DNA of 64,000 nt, from assembly GCA_900696645.1 (NCBI GenBank), contig CAADGV010000012.1, positions 96,181 through 160,180 of the forward strand, given 5' to 3'. Made by a program: the position numbers and the translations under genes. Every line of letters begins with the position of its first letter. Positions within the stretch are counted from its first letter, which is position 1. The notes under the pieces were generated by a model. It searched no databases and was not told the DNA's origin. It was given only the letters and a program-made list of their open reading frames with translations. The DNA comes from an uncultured Chlorobiota bacterium (GTDB lineage Bacteria; Bacteroidota; Ignavibacteria; UBA10030; UBA6906). Of this stretch, positions 26,345-34,166 are shown piece by piece.

Positions 26345-27709
26345 TCAGCGGGATTTCTTCTCCTTGAGTCGGGCGGGCAGAACTTCCTGCTGCGCAAGAT
26401 ACTCCAGCGTTTCCGCTTTGCGAATCAACTCCACCGTGCCGTCTTCCATCACCATTACCACATTCGGTCGCATCGTGATGAACTGCATCCATTGCGTCAT
26501 GTTGTATGCACCGACGTGGTTCAGTACGAGGCGGTCGCCCTGCTTGAGTGTCGGCAGAACAATCCCGTCGCGCAACACATCAATGTTCATGCACAACGGA
26601 CCGTAGATGACGGCATCTTCTGTGTGTACGCTCGGCTGCTGCGCCGGTTGAACCTTGTGCTTGTACCAAAAGCTGGTGAACATCAGGTTCACACCCGCAT
26701 CGACAATGATTGCTCTGCGTCCGGTTGAGAGTCGCTTGTTTGCAATAACAGTTGTAATGAGATACCCCGCGTTGTCAATGAGTGCCCTCCCGGTCTCAAG
26801 AATAAGCGTCGGCAGATCTTCCGGTTTAATGGAAAGCTGGAACAATCCGGAGGCAATTGCATCGGCATATTGCTCAAGACTCGGCACGACTTCTTCCGCA
26901 GGCAGGTATTGCCCGATTAGTGTATTCTGGGATGCAAACCCTCCGCCAACGTCAATGTAATCCAGCGTGATGCTGAATTCATCGTGCATGCTTTTCGCAA
27001 GGCCGGCAAGTTTGCTCGCGGCCACGCGGTATGCCTCGGCACTCATCATGTACGTGCCGATATGTGTGTGCAGCCCGATCAGCGATAGTCGCGGATTGGC
27101 GACAATGCGTTTGATGGCTTGCCACGCCTCGCCGTTCTCATAATTGAAACCGAACCGATCCCACAACGGATACACGCCGACATCCATGTTGACGCGGATG
27201 GCAACGCGGGCCTTCAGTGTTTCCGTATCCGTAAGCTCAACGATGTGATACAACTCGTCGAAGTGATCAATATGAATCATCGCACCTTCGCGTATTGCCG
27301 TACGGAGCGCCTCGATGCTCTTTTCCGGTCCGTTGAAGATGATATGTTCGCCCGGAATACCCAACGCCCGCGCCTTCCGGTATTCAAATTCGGACACAAC
27401 CTCCGCCCACGAACCTTCCTGATGAAACACGGAACAAACGGCATCGAGGTAATTCGTTTTATACGACCAGGCGAATTGAACGCGGGGATACCGGTTTTTG
27501 AATACACGATAGGCATTCCGCTGATTCTGCCTGATGGTTTTCTCGGAAAGCACAAACAGAGGAGAGCCGAATTTCCCGGCGAGATCCTTGATCAGGACGC
27601 CGTCGATATTGTCGCGAACGGACGTTGACGGCCCGCTGCCGAATTTGTTCATGATGCCCGACTGATGTTTCGTCACAACGGGACGTTCGTATGTTTTCTT
27701 TTCTGCCAT
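26345..27709 (-). CDS. Fold-III PLP decarboxylase (DapDC/BtrK-like) with YxxP N-terminal tail
   Basis: A 454-residue alanine-racemase-fold decarboxylase. Schiff-base Lys84 lies in FAWSYKTNY, then HTHIGT (214-219), GGGF (255-258, phosphate loop), ETGR (305-308), and the catalytic Cys373 in GPLCMNIDVL where DapDC has CESxD. Tyr402 in HVGAYNM completes the site. The CESxD to CMNID change argues against meso-diaminopimelate and toward another, perhaps carrier-bound, amino acid as in BtrK. Residues 1-27 (KKTYERPVV, then MNKFGSG) are not part of the enzyme fold and resemble a RiPP leader with the YxxP signature. AGGAGAG precedes the ATG. It sits two bases after the ATP-grasp stop. The substrate is unknown. 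Confidence 0.85.
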   Translation of the reverse strand: MAEKKTYERPVVTKHQSGIMNKFGSGPSTSVRDNIDGVLIKDLAGKFGSPLFVLSEKTIRQNQRNAYRVFKNRYPRVQFAWSYKTNYLDAVCSVFHQEGSWAEVVSEFEYRKARALGIPGEHIIFNGPEKSIEALRTAIREGAMIHIDHFDELYHIVELTDTETLKARVAIRVNMDVGVYPLWDRFGFNYENGEAWQAIKRIVANPRLSLIGLHTHIGTYMMSAEAYRVAASKLAGLAKSMHDEFSITLDYIDVGGGFASQNTLIGQYLPAEEVVPSLEQYADAIASGLFQLSIKPEDLPTLILETGRALIDNAGYLITTVIANKRLSTGRRAIIVDAGVNLMFTSFWYKHKVQPAQQPSVHTEDAVIYGPLCMNIDVLRDGIVLPTLKQGDRLVLNHVGAYNMTQWMQFITMRPNVVMVMEDGTVELIRKAETLEYLAQQEVLPARLKEKKSR

Positions 27710-27711
27710 GA

Positions 27712-28746
27712 CTATTTCTCTCCTGCAACCACAAGTTTTTCAAATTCTTTCATGTTGGTGATGTAATCCCACGAATAGCGGATGAAAATCGTACCGATCG
27801 TATATGTCTTGAACTGCGGCACCTGCTCTCCGCGCGCAAGCTTCACAAGTGAATACGGGAGATTTTGCCCGGCACCGGTTGCCAGATGAACCCATGCCGG
27901 GAATCGGGGATTGATCTCCAACAAAAAATACTCACCCGTCTCTTTGGATTTGATGAACTCCAACTCAAGTCCGCTTTGCCATTTCAACGCTTTGACAATG
28001 TCGGCGGCAAGACTGATCAGTGCTTTGTCATCCACTGTTACGCCGGCCCATCCTTTTCCTTTGTCTGTGATGTACAGCTTGCGCATCGGCACAGCGCCGA
28101 TGGATGCCCCGCTGCCGTCGCCGAGCGCGACAACGTTGAATTCATCTCCCGTCACATGCTCTTGTATGATGATAGGAAGTCCCCATTTGAGCCGCAGTTT
28201 GTCGAATGCCGCGTGAACATCGTTGAAGTTGTGGGCGATGTACGCGTCGTAAAAAATTCCCTTCACAACCACGGGGTAGTTGAACTGATTCGGGATTTTG
28301 TGAAGATCCTGCAGCGATGACACAAGCGTGTTTTTCGGCACCTTGAAGCTATGCACTGTACAGAAATCGAACAGCTTGTCCTTGGCGCGCAAGTTCAGTT
28401 GGTCGAACGTCGGCAGAAATGTGTGAATGCCGAGACTTCTCAGCCGCTCGCTCAGCTTGATGAATCCGTACAACTCTGAATCAAGCGTGGGAATGATGAC
28501 ATCTAACTTCTCCCTTGAGTGGATGTACGCAATCCGCTCAAACAACGGTTCCAATCCGCTCGACGGATAGGGAATGAGATAGCTTTTGTCGGCAATGTTC
28601 TCCATGTAGATGCCGGGGTCGAGCGAGTCGTACGACAACCCGATGATGCGTCCGGAAAACTCAGCTGCCGCACGCAGGCTCCGTATGACCGGCACGCCGG
28701 GTCCGGGATTGTCGGTGGCGTTCAGCCCTGTAACGGCGATGTTCAT
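27712..28746 (-). CDS. ATP-grasp ligase (CarB/PylC-like) of the PqqD operon
   Basis: A 344-residue ATP-grasp protein. The N-terminal Rossmann-like domain starts NIAVTGLNATDNPGPGVPVI and contains DVIIPTLDSELYGF. The ATP-grasp part has the ATP-contacting NYPVVVKGIFYDAYIA, IIIQEHVTGDEFNVVALGDG, and the Mg-binding EYFLLEINPRFPAW near residue 275. Such enzymes form acyl-phosphates and join a carboxylate to an amine or thiol. The start overlaps the PqqD-like stop by four bases (28743-28746) and the decarboxylase follows after two bases. Co-translation with both implies the ligase product is the decarboxylase substrate, or the reverse; this is inference by analogy to BtrJ/BtrK. Confidence 0.87.
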   Translation of the reverse strand: MNIAVTGLNATDNPGPGVPVIRSLRAAAEFSGRIIGLSYDSLDPGIYMENIADKSYLIPYPSSGLEPLFERIAYIHSREKLDVIIPTLDSELYGFIKLSERLRSLGIHTFLPTFDQLNLRAKDKLFDFCTVHSFKVPKNTLVSSLQDLHKIPNQFNYPVVVKGIFYDAYIAHNFNDVHAAFDKLRLKWGLPIIIQEHVTGDEFNVVALGDGSGASIGAVPMRKLYITDKGKGWAGVTVDDKALISLAADIVKALKWQSGLELEFIKSKETGEYFLLEINPRFPAWVHLATGAGQNLPYSLVKLARGEQVPQFKTYTIGTIFIRYSWDYITNMKEFEKLVVAGEK

Positions 28747-28997
28747 TTTGTACGAATCAGTTTGAAGGATGAAAGTTGATTGATAAAGTCATCGAAGTCG
28801 CGGACAAACGTTGCCCGTTCAACATCATACAATTCAAGGATTTTCTGCTCAATGGCTTCACGAGTGTCGCCGCCCTGAAGCATCTTGAAAATGTCTTTGC
28901 CGATTTCATTCAGCGTGAATGTCTCGCCCGTTGAAGCGAGGAAGAGAAATCCTGAATCGCTGACAGCGAGACTTTCAGGAACGAGATATGTGTTCAT
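28743..28997 (-). CDS. PqqD-family (RRE-like) protein
   Basis: An 84-residue PqqD-like winged-helix protein. The family pattern is clear: an N-terminal beta hairpin ending LASTGETFTLNEIGKDIFKM, then LQGGDTREAIEQKILELYDV, then a final helix RDFDDFINQLSSFKLI. PqqD and related RiPP recognition elements bind leader peptides and present them to modifying enzymes. No radical SAM gene is adjacent; the partners here are an ATP-grasp ligase and a PLP decarboxylase. It is the first gene of the leftward operon, 55 bases from the divergent acyltransferase-like gene, so the operon promoter must lie in that short gap or inside the neighbour's 5' end. Confidence 0.86.
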   Translation of the reverse strand: MNTYLVPESLAVSDSGFLFLASTGETFTLNEIGKDIFKMLQGGDTREAIEQKILELYDVERATFVRDFDDFINQLSSFKLIRTK

Positions 28998-29052
28998 CGT
29001 GCATTACCTTTGCAACTGTTGTGTGTGGGATAAATTTTCAAGACCTTGCATT

Positions 29053-30126
29053 ATGCTTACGTCAGTTCGCTTCTTTCTTTCCGCCGGGAATCGTGATCAG
29101 ACAGCCGACCTTCTGAAGGGGCTTGCAGTCGTGTTCATGATTCTGGTTCATCTTGTCGAACTCTTTGCCGCACCGGCAATTTATGACAGTATTGCGGGCC
29201 GCGTTGCGTTGTTTCTCGGCGGACCGCCCGCCGCCCCTGTGTTTATGGCCGTAATGGGATACTTTCTTGCCTCATCACGAAAATCTTCGACTCAACATAT
29301 TCGACGCGGAGTCTCCCTTTTTCTCGGCGGAATTGCGCTGAACATCGGACTGAATTTCAATCTTCTCCTCTCCATCCGTTCGGGCCGCTTTGATCTTGAC
29401 CCGCTTCCGTACATCTTCGGTGCCGATATTTTGCCGCTCGCCGGATTGAGCGTGATGGCTTTTGCCCTTCTTCGACCCCTCTTCCGGCGATCATGGATTG
29501 CGTATCTCATTCCGGCCTTCGCCGTCGCCGCTGTAACTCCCCTACTTCACAACATGGAAACGTCCGATCCGTTTTTGAAGTACATTGTGCCGTTCTTGTG
29601 GGGACAATCAAGCTGGTCATACTTCCCGCTGTTTCCCTGGCTTGCGTACCCGTTGCTCGGATACGCGTACAGAATAGCGAGCGAAAGCCTCACACTACAT
29701 TCACGAATGACGCCACCAATCCGCTTACTGCTTCTTGTCTTGTGTACTTCCGGTCTCCTGATCTTTTCAGAGACTGCATATGCGATTTCGGTTGATCTGC
29801 CCCGCTACTATCATCACTCACTTTCGTTCACACTCTGGGTGGCTGTATTCCTCTGCGCCTGGACTCTGCTTGTTTCATTTTTCGAAGAACAAACGGGAAA
29901 TACTCTGCCCGTGCTGTACATCAAATGGATGGGCCGCAATGTCACCGCTGCGTATGTCTTTCAATGGCTCTTTATCGGAAATCTCGCGACAGAACTCTAC
30001 CGCTCACAAACCGCGCTTCTAACTCTCATCTGGTTTGTTGTTGCACTCGCTGTAACAACATGCTGCATCATCGTCTGGCAGAGAGTCAAACCGAAGCTGA
30101 CTACTTTAGTAACGTCATCCGTTTAG
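29053..30126 (+). CDS. DUF1624/acyltransferase-like multi-pass membrane protein
   Basis: A 357-residue protein with about ten transmembrane helices. The start SAGNRDQTADLLKGLAVVFM followed by ILVHLVELF fits the DUF1624 / heparan-alpha-glucosaminide N-acetyltransferase-like family, in which the loop Asp and helix-1 His belong to a conserved D...LKGLAV...H pattern. Later pieces include GGPPAAPVFMAVMGYFLASS, FPLFPWLAYPLLGYAYR and IKWMGRNVTAAYVFQW. It would acylate an extracytoplasmic sugar or glycan; the substrate is unknown. The ATG at 29053 is chosen because the longer frame overlaps the divergent PqqD-like gene. Its last 26 bases overlap the 3' end of the convergent FG-GAP gene. Confidence 0.75.
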   Translation: MLTSVRFFLSAGNRDQTADLLKGLAVVFMILVHLVELFAAPAIYDSIAGRVALFLGGPPAAPVFMAVMGYFLASSRKSSTQHIRRGVSLFLGGIALNIGLNFNLLLSIRSGRFDLDPLPYIFGADILPLAGLSVMAFALLRPLFRRSWIAYLIPAFAVAAVTPLLHNMETSDPFLKYIVPFLWGQSSWSYFPLFPWLAYPLLGYAYRIASESLTLHSRMTPPIRLLLLVLCTSGLLIFSETAYAISVDLPRYYHHSLSFTLWVAVFLCAWTLLVSFFEEQTGNTLPVLYIKWMGRNVTAAYVFQWLFIGNLATELYRSQTALLTLIWFVVALAVTTCCIIVWQRVKPKLTTLVTSSV

Positions 30127-31744
30127 TTTCCGTGAATCCGCCGGCCGTAAGCCGTGCATAGTACACGCCGCTTGGCATGCCTGCCGCATTCCATCGAACG
30201 GAGTATCTACCGGATTGAAGCGGTTCGTTAGTCAGTGTCGCGACTTCTCTCCCCAACATATCATACACCTTCAACAACACATTGTTGACCTCTGACTTCT
30301 GACCTCTGAGTTCCGGTATGCGGAATTTGATGTATGTCGATGGATTGAACGGATTCGGGTAATTCTGCTCAAGCATGAATCCCGAAGCCTGCTCATCAAG
30401 CAATTGTACACTCGCCGGGCCCATCTCGACCACTGTGAGAATTGGTTTATCCCGCGCGAAACTTGCCGAGGCAATCACCATATCCGGACGCCCGTCATTG
30501 TCAAAATCTCCCACCGAAACTTTTGACGGCCTGAACCAACCCTGATCCGAGCCGGGGGTGATGCTGTCGGTGGTGTCGTCCTGGAACACGGTCGCCTTCT
30601 GGTAATTCTGCGGATCCGTTACCGAGCCGCCTGCGTACTTCCATTGAAACACTGCTTCGTGATAGCTTCCTGCGAGATACAATTCCGGCACACCGTTCCC
30701 ATCAATGTCGCCTTTCGAAACGCCGGCGATTCCCCTGTACGGATTGTATGAGTGCAGCAGGGTGATGTTGTTGCTCGTTATCTGACTCACGTCGCCGGGG
30801 TTGGTCACGACATACACTCGTCCGTTGCCGGTGCCTACGTACAGTTCGTTTGTTGCGTTGTTATCGTAGTTCGCCTCGGCAAAGCCCATGTTGGAGAGAT
30901 CAATAGTGATGTCGTTAAGATAGACGTTGGCGGCGCGACCGTATGAGTTGGGAACGCCGGTATGTTCATAGAATGCCAAATGCAACGGTTCCCAGCCGAC
31001 GGCAACTATTTCTTTTCTCCCGTCACGGTCAAGGTCGGTTGCCTCAAGTGCATAGCCAACGTAAGCGAATGTTGTCGAATCCTGAAATTCTATGTTCCAG
31101 ACAGGATTCTGAAATGTCGAACCCGGAGCAAGGGAAAAGATCATGAACCTGCTCTTCGGCGTTGAGTAGCGTTCTTGAAAAGCAACCGCGACTTCATCGC
31201 GTCCATCATTGTCGAAATCACCGGCGATGATGGCAGTTCCTTCGTCGAATGCGGCCGTGAGGTTGAGATTCCAAGTGGCCGTTGGAAGGCTCGGGAATCC
31301 GTTATCCATTCCGTTCCATTCGAACACATAGAAACCGTGATACGTTGAATCATACGGATCAATCAAACAGAGAATCTCTTTCCTCCCGTCACCGTCAAGA
31401 TCGGCGACGGCAACAGCGCTATAGTCGTTGGAGTAGGGGTAGAACGAATAACTCCAGATGTTCTGGTAGTTGTTGTTGCCGGCATACTCGTACAAGTACA
31501 CGGCATTGTGATACACACCGCTCCACGCCGTTGACAGAAGGAATTCCTTCTTGCCATCATTGTCAAGATCGAGTTCCGATTTCATCATTGACCACACGAT
31601 GCTGCTCGGATGAAGTCCGCCTGAATCCCACGGCACCGTCCTCCATACAGGTGAAAAGGTGGATTGTGCGAGAGATATTGAAAAGAGACCCGCACTTACC
31701 GTCAATATGAAAAACGGCAGAAGGAAGTATCTATACGTATACAT
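30101..31744 (-). CDS. T9SS-secreted FG-GAP/VCBS repeat protein
   Basis: A 547-residue secreted protein. A signal peptide (MYTYRYFLLPFFILTVSAG, cleavage near SLAQ) precedes a probable beta-propeller of FG-GAP/VCBS repeats marked by Ca-binding loops: ELDLDNDGKKEFLLS, VADLDGDGRKEILCL, AGDFDNDGRDEVAVA, ATDLDRDGRKEIVAV, KGDIDGNGVPELYLA and VGDFDNDGRPDMVIA. The T9SS domain follows (NYPNPFNPSTYIKFRIP to RMTLLK), interrupted by a short non-family insert (see 30287-30310). Likely a surface adhesin or carbohydrate-binding protein. It lies 29 bases downstream of the beta-barrel candidate gene and overlaps the convergent acyltransferase-like gene tail to tail. Confidence 0.9.
   Translation of the reverse strand: MYTYRYFLLPFFILTVSAGLFSISLAQSTFSPVWRTVPWDSGGLHPSSIVWSMMKSELDLDNDGKKEFLLSTAWSGVYHNAVYLYEYAGNNNYQNIWSYSFYPYSNDYSAVAVADLDGDGRKEILCLIDPYDSTYHGFYVFEWNGMDNGFPSLPTATWNLNLTAAFDEGTAIIAGDFDNDGRDEVAVAFQERYSTPKSRFMIFSLAPGSTFQNPVWNIEFQDSTTFAYVGYALEATDLDRDGRKEIVAVGWEPLHLAFYEHTGVPNSYGRAANVYLNDITIDLSNMGFAEANYDNNATNELYVGTGNGRVYVVTNPGDVSQITSNNITLLHSYNPYRGIAGVSKGDIDGNGVPELYLAGSYHEAVFQWKYAGGSVTDPQNYQKATVFQDDTTDSITPGSDQGWFRPSKVSVGDFDNDGRPDMVIASASFARDKPILTVVEMGPASVQLLDEQASGFMLEQNYPNPFNPSTYIKFRIPELRGQKSEVNNVLLKVYDMLGREVATLTNEPLQSGRYSVRWNAAGMPSGVYYARLTAGGFTETKRMTLLK
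30287..30310. repeat. Short tandem repeat inserted in a T9SS domain
   Basis: Three copies of an octamer of the form GACCTCTG / ACTTCTG(A) run head to tail. In frame they add roughly ELRGQKSEVNNV between the second-strand IKFRIP and LLKVYDMLGRE, where the other three T9SS domains of the window have only 3-5 residues. Confidence 0.55.
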
Positions 31745-31773
31745 GGTGATTGTCCTTTGTCAAAAACGTTTCG

Positions 31774-32625
31774 CTAGAACACAACTCTGAGCCCCAACGA
31801 GCCATACGTCGCCGAATACTCGTCATGCCCGTTGTACTCGAATGAGGGAATAACATAGAACCCTCCTGCAATATTCACGATTGCCTTCGCCTGCACAAAC
31901 CTCGTTTGCACAACCCGCTGGTTGTAAAGAATCAAATTCTCATCATCAAAGTAGAAGGCTCTTCGTCCCGCACCTGCCGTGGCAACAAGGAAGTTGCTGT
32001 TCCCGAAGGGGATGCTAATGGTTTGATGCATTGAAAACAGTGAAGGAGTCCACGACGCGTTGCTCAGAATAGCGGTGGTGGTGGCCCAGATTCCACCGGT
32101 AACCTCGAAGAAAAAAAATCCCCTCACAATGCTCGTGGCAATCTCTCCACCCGAATGGGAAAGCGTGAACGATGAACCGGCAACCTGAAATGGCGAGAAC
32201 CAATAACTTACGCCGCCCCCCATCCAATGAAAGATCGTGCGAGCAGAAAATGATTGTATCTCCCCTTCATCCAAATAGGCATAGTGGGCCGTGAGCGTGA
32301 TACGTGGCGGAAAGAACTTTGATGCCCGCGCCGAAACAAGATGTTGTGTGTAGTACTTTCCTCCGGCATCACCCCGTTCAAGCCAAAGCGAGTTGTAACC
32401 GACAGTGTAATAGTCGACCCAAGCACTGGACAGAGTAGCATAACCGCTGAGTGAGCGGGACTTCGTATCAGTGGAATAATTACCGATTGACCCGTAGGTG
32501 GAGAGTACAACATGAAGGGATGGAGAATGGGAAGAACTGACCCCGGGATCCACATTGGCCGCGCTGTCATCAACGCCTATACTCGTTGCGGTAAGGAATC
32601 CCAGCAATCCAAAAGCAAATATCAT
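31774..32625 (-). CDS. Probable outer-membrane beta-barrel protein
   Basis: A 283-residue protein that I do not recognise by family. A signal-like start (MIFAFGLLGFLTATSIG) precedes alternating hydrophobic/polar strands rich in Tyr, Ser and Gly (LSGYATLSSAWVDYYTVGY, ITLTAHYAYLDEGE, GGGVSYWFSPFQVAG). The chain ends SLGLRVVF, a terminal Phe typical of BAM-assembled barrels. These traits suggest about twelve strands in the outer membrane. The ATG at 32625 is preferred to a GTG two codons upstream. It precedes the FG-GAP/T9SS gene by 29 bases and may be co-transcribed with it. The 284 bases upstream (32626-32909) hold no recognisable gene or hairpin. Confidence 0.6.
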   Translation of the reverse strand: MIFAFGLLGFLTATSIGVDDSAANVDPGVSSSHSPSLHVVLSTYGSIGNYSTDTKSRSLSGYATLSSAWVDYYTVGYNSLWLERGDAGGKYYTQHLVSARASKFFPPRITLTAHYAYLDEGEIQSFSARTIFHWMGGGVSYWFSPFQVAGSSFTLSHSGGEIATSIVRGFFFFEVTGGIWATTTAILSNASWTPSLFSMHQTISIPFGNSNFLVATAGAGRRAFYFDDENLILYNQRVVQTRFVQAKAIVNIAGGFYVIPSFEYNGHDEYSATYGSLGLRVVF

Positions 32626-32909
32626 ACACACTCCATCAATTCAGAAAAGGGAATTCCCGCCCTCCGTTGGGTCGTCATGGCCCAAATTGGCTGAATGTAG
32701 TGGTTACCGAATTGGGTTGTATCCGTTACGAAGTAAGGAGGCGGGCATTCCAAAGAACTCAAGATTCATCGAACAAAGCCTCGTCGGTTCATGCCCATCA
32801 ACCGGCAGAAGAAAACCAATTGGCTCAGGTTAGACCAAGAGTTACTGTTGACAGTTTAATCAGAACCAACATATGCATAAAATTCGTTAATAGCATCGCT
32901 TCGGAAGCC

Positions 32910-34103
32910 TCACGGTAAATAGAACCCCGCAGAACTCCCTACCCACGCCATGTTCTTGTTGTGATCGACGCCCATCATTTTGCCGCGGCCCATGCGGACG
33001 AGGTTTGCAACCGGCGTCAGTGTACCCCCTTCGGGCCAGATGTACATGATGCGGACTTCAGCTTTTGTTCCCCCGTGCGGTGTTTGAATGAACGCGCCGT
33101 ATTCCACTCTATCCTGAAGAACATATCCGCCTCTATGCTCCTCAGGAACTGCATCAATATCGGCACGGGTCGGCGCTATGATTACGCCGCTTCCGGCAAA
33201 TGAGAAGAGAGGTTTCAGAACCCGGTTCTGTACATCATCCGGCACTGATCTCAGTTCATTCAGAAAGAGTGTTTTCGGAACAGTCGGATGATCAAGAAAT
33301 GGAAGCGAGAATTTGCTGATGAGATAAAACCAATTCGGATGTCCGGCCCATTCCACATCCAGCTCATCCCGAAAGCTGAACGGAAGGCGTACGTCGGATT
33401 TGATCAACTCATCCACAATGGCGCGATTGTAAATGCGGTGGATCGGAACGAGATTGCCATCCCGCCAGTACAACAACTGCCTTCCCTGCTTGACGACATC
33501 GCGGATGTTCACCGTTTGTGTGCCGCACATTCTATCGGTCAGCAGAAAATCAGGTCGTGTTTTTTGATGAACGGGGTCGAGTTCGAGAAGCACGACATTG
33601 TCGGGATCATGATTTCCCAGAACTGCCTTTCTGAACAGCAACGTGTACGCTTCATAATCAAGATTACCCAACAAGAATCGGCATTCTTGAGGCAACTCGA
33701 AAACCTCCTTGAACAGCATCGACTGGACAGGCTGGAAGCAGTACAGGGTCGGAAATCCCTGCAACTCAATCAACCGCGGGGCAAATGAACCATCCGGCAG
33801 TTGTACGATTCCGAAATCCACTGCAACAAATAACGGGTGGCGTGTTTGCTTCGGAACGTTGAAGTCATGCGGAATGGTCTGCGCGGCTCGCTGAAGATAC
33901 GCGGCGTTGCTCATCAACTGCATGATGATCGATGAGCCGGCCTCCGCCATCTCGTTCATCAACGGAGCGGGAATGAAGAACGGCGTCTCCGATACGCGGA
34001 ACTCCACGTGCGTGCCACATGTCGCATCGAGCCGCTTCAAGAAGAGACGGTACTTCTCGTCGGTGAAATTGTTGTTGTAATACTGGCGAAGATGAGGAAC
34101 CAT
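32910..34103 (-). CDS. ATP-grasp-type protein (second ligase of the GCS2 operon)
   Basis: A 397-residue protein with a divergent ATP-grasp architecture. PRLIELQGFPTLYCFQ near residue 110 looks like the acidic metal-binding strand. The nucleotide-binding lobe follows later (RVLKPLFSFAGSGVIIAP near 295, YVLQDRVEYGAFIQTP, KAEVRIMYIWP), and it ends VANLVRMGRGKMMGVDHN. This order suggests the circularly permuted ATP-grasp group that includes glutathionylspermidine-synthase-like proteins. It should activate a carboxylate with ATP and couple it to an amine; substrates are unknown. Last gene of the four-gene leftward operon, 63 bases after the aminopeptidase stop. The call as a ligase is moderately sure; the permutation is tentative. 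Confidence 0.65.
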   Translation of the reverse strand: MVPHLRQYYNNNFTDEKYRLFLKRLDATCGTHVEFRVSETPFFIPAPLMNEMAEAGSSIIMQLMSNAAYLQRAAQTIPHDFNVPKQTRHPLFVAVDFGIVQLPDGSFAPRLIELQGFPTLYCFQPVQSMLFKEVFELPQECRFLLGNLDYEAYTLLFRKAVLGNHDPDNVVLLELDPVHQKTRPDFLLTDRMCGTQTVNIRDVVKQGRQLLYWRDGNLVPIHRIYNRAIVDELIKSDVRLPFSFRDELDVEWAGHPNWFYLISKFSLPFLDHPTVPKTLFLNELRSVPDDVQNRVLKPLFSFAGSGVIIAPTRADIDAVPEEHRGGYVLQDRVEYGAFIQTPHGGTKAEVRIMYIWPEGGTLTPVANLVRMGRGKMMGVDHNKNMAWVGSSAGFYLP

Positions 34104-34166
34104 ACGATGGTCTCAGAGTGTCAGTTTGATTGCAGGAACAAACGGCGGGATGTAAGATCGAGCACT

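Noticed and set aside
26345..27709. Calling the PLP enzyme lysA (diaminopimelate decarboxylase) or speA (arginine decarboxylase)
   Set aside because: The DapDC CESxD signature is replaced by CMNID, and biosynthetic arginine decarboxylases of this fold are much longer. The operon also argues for a specialised substrate.
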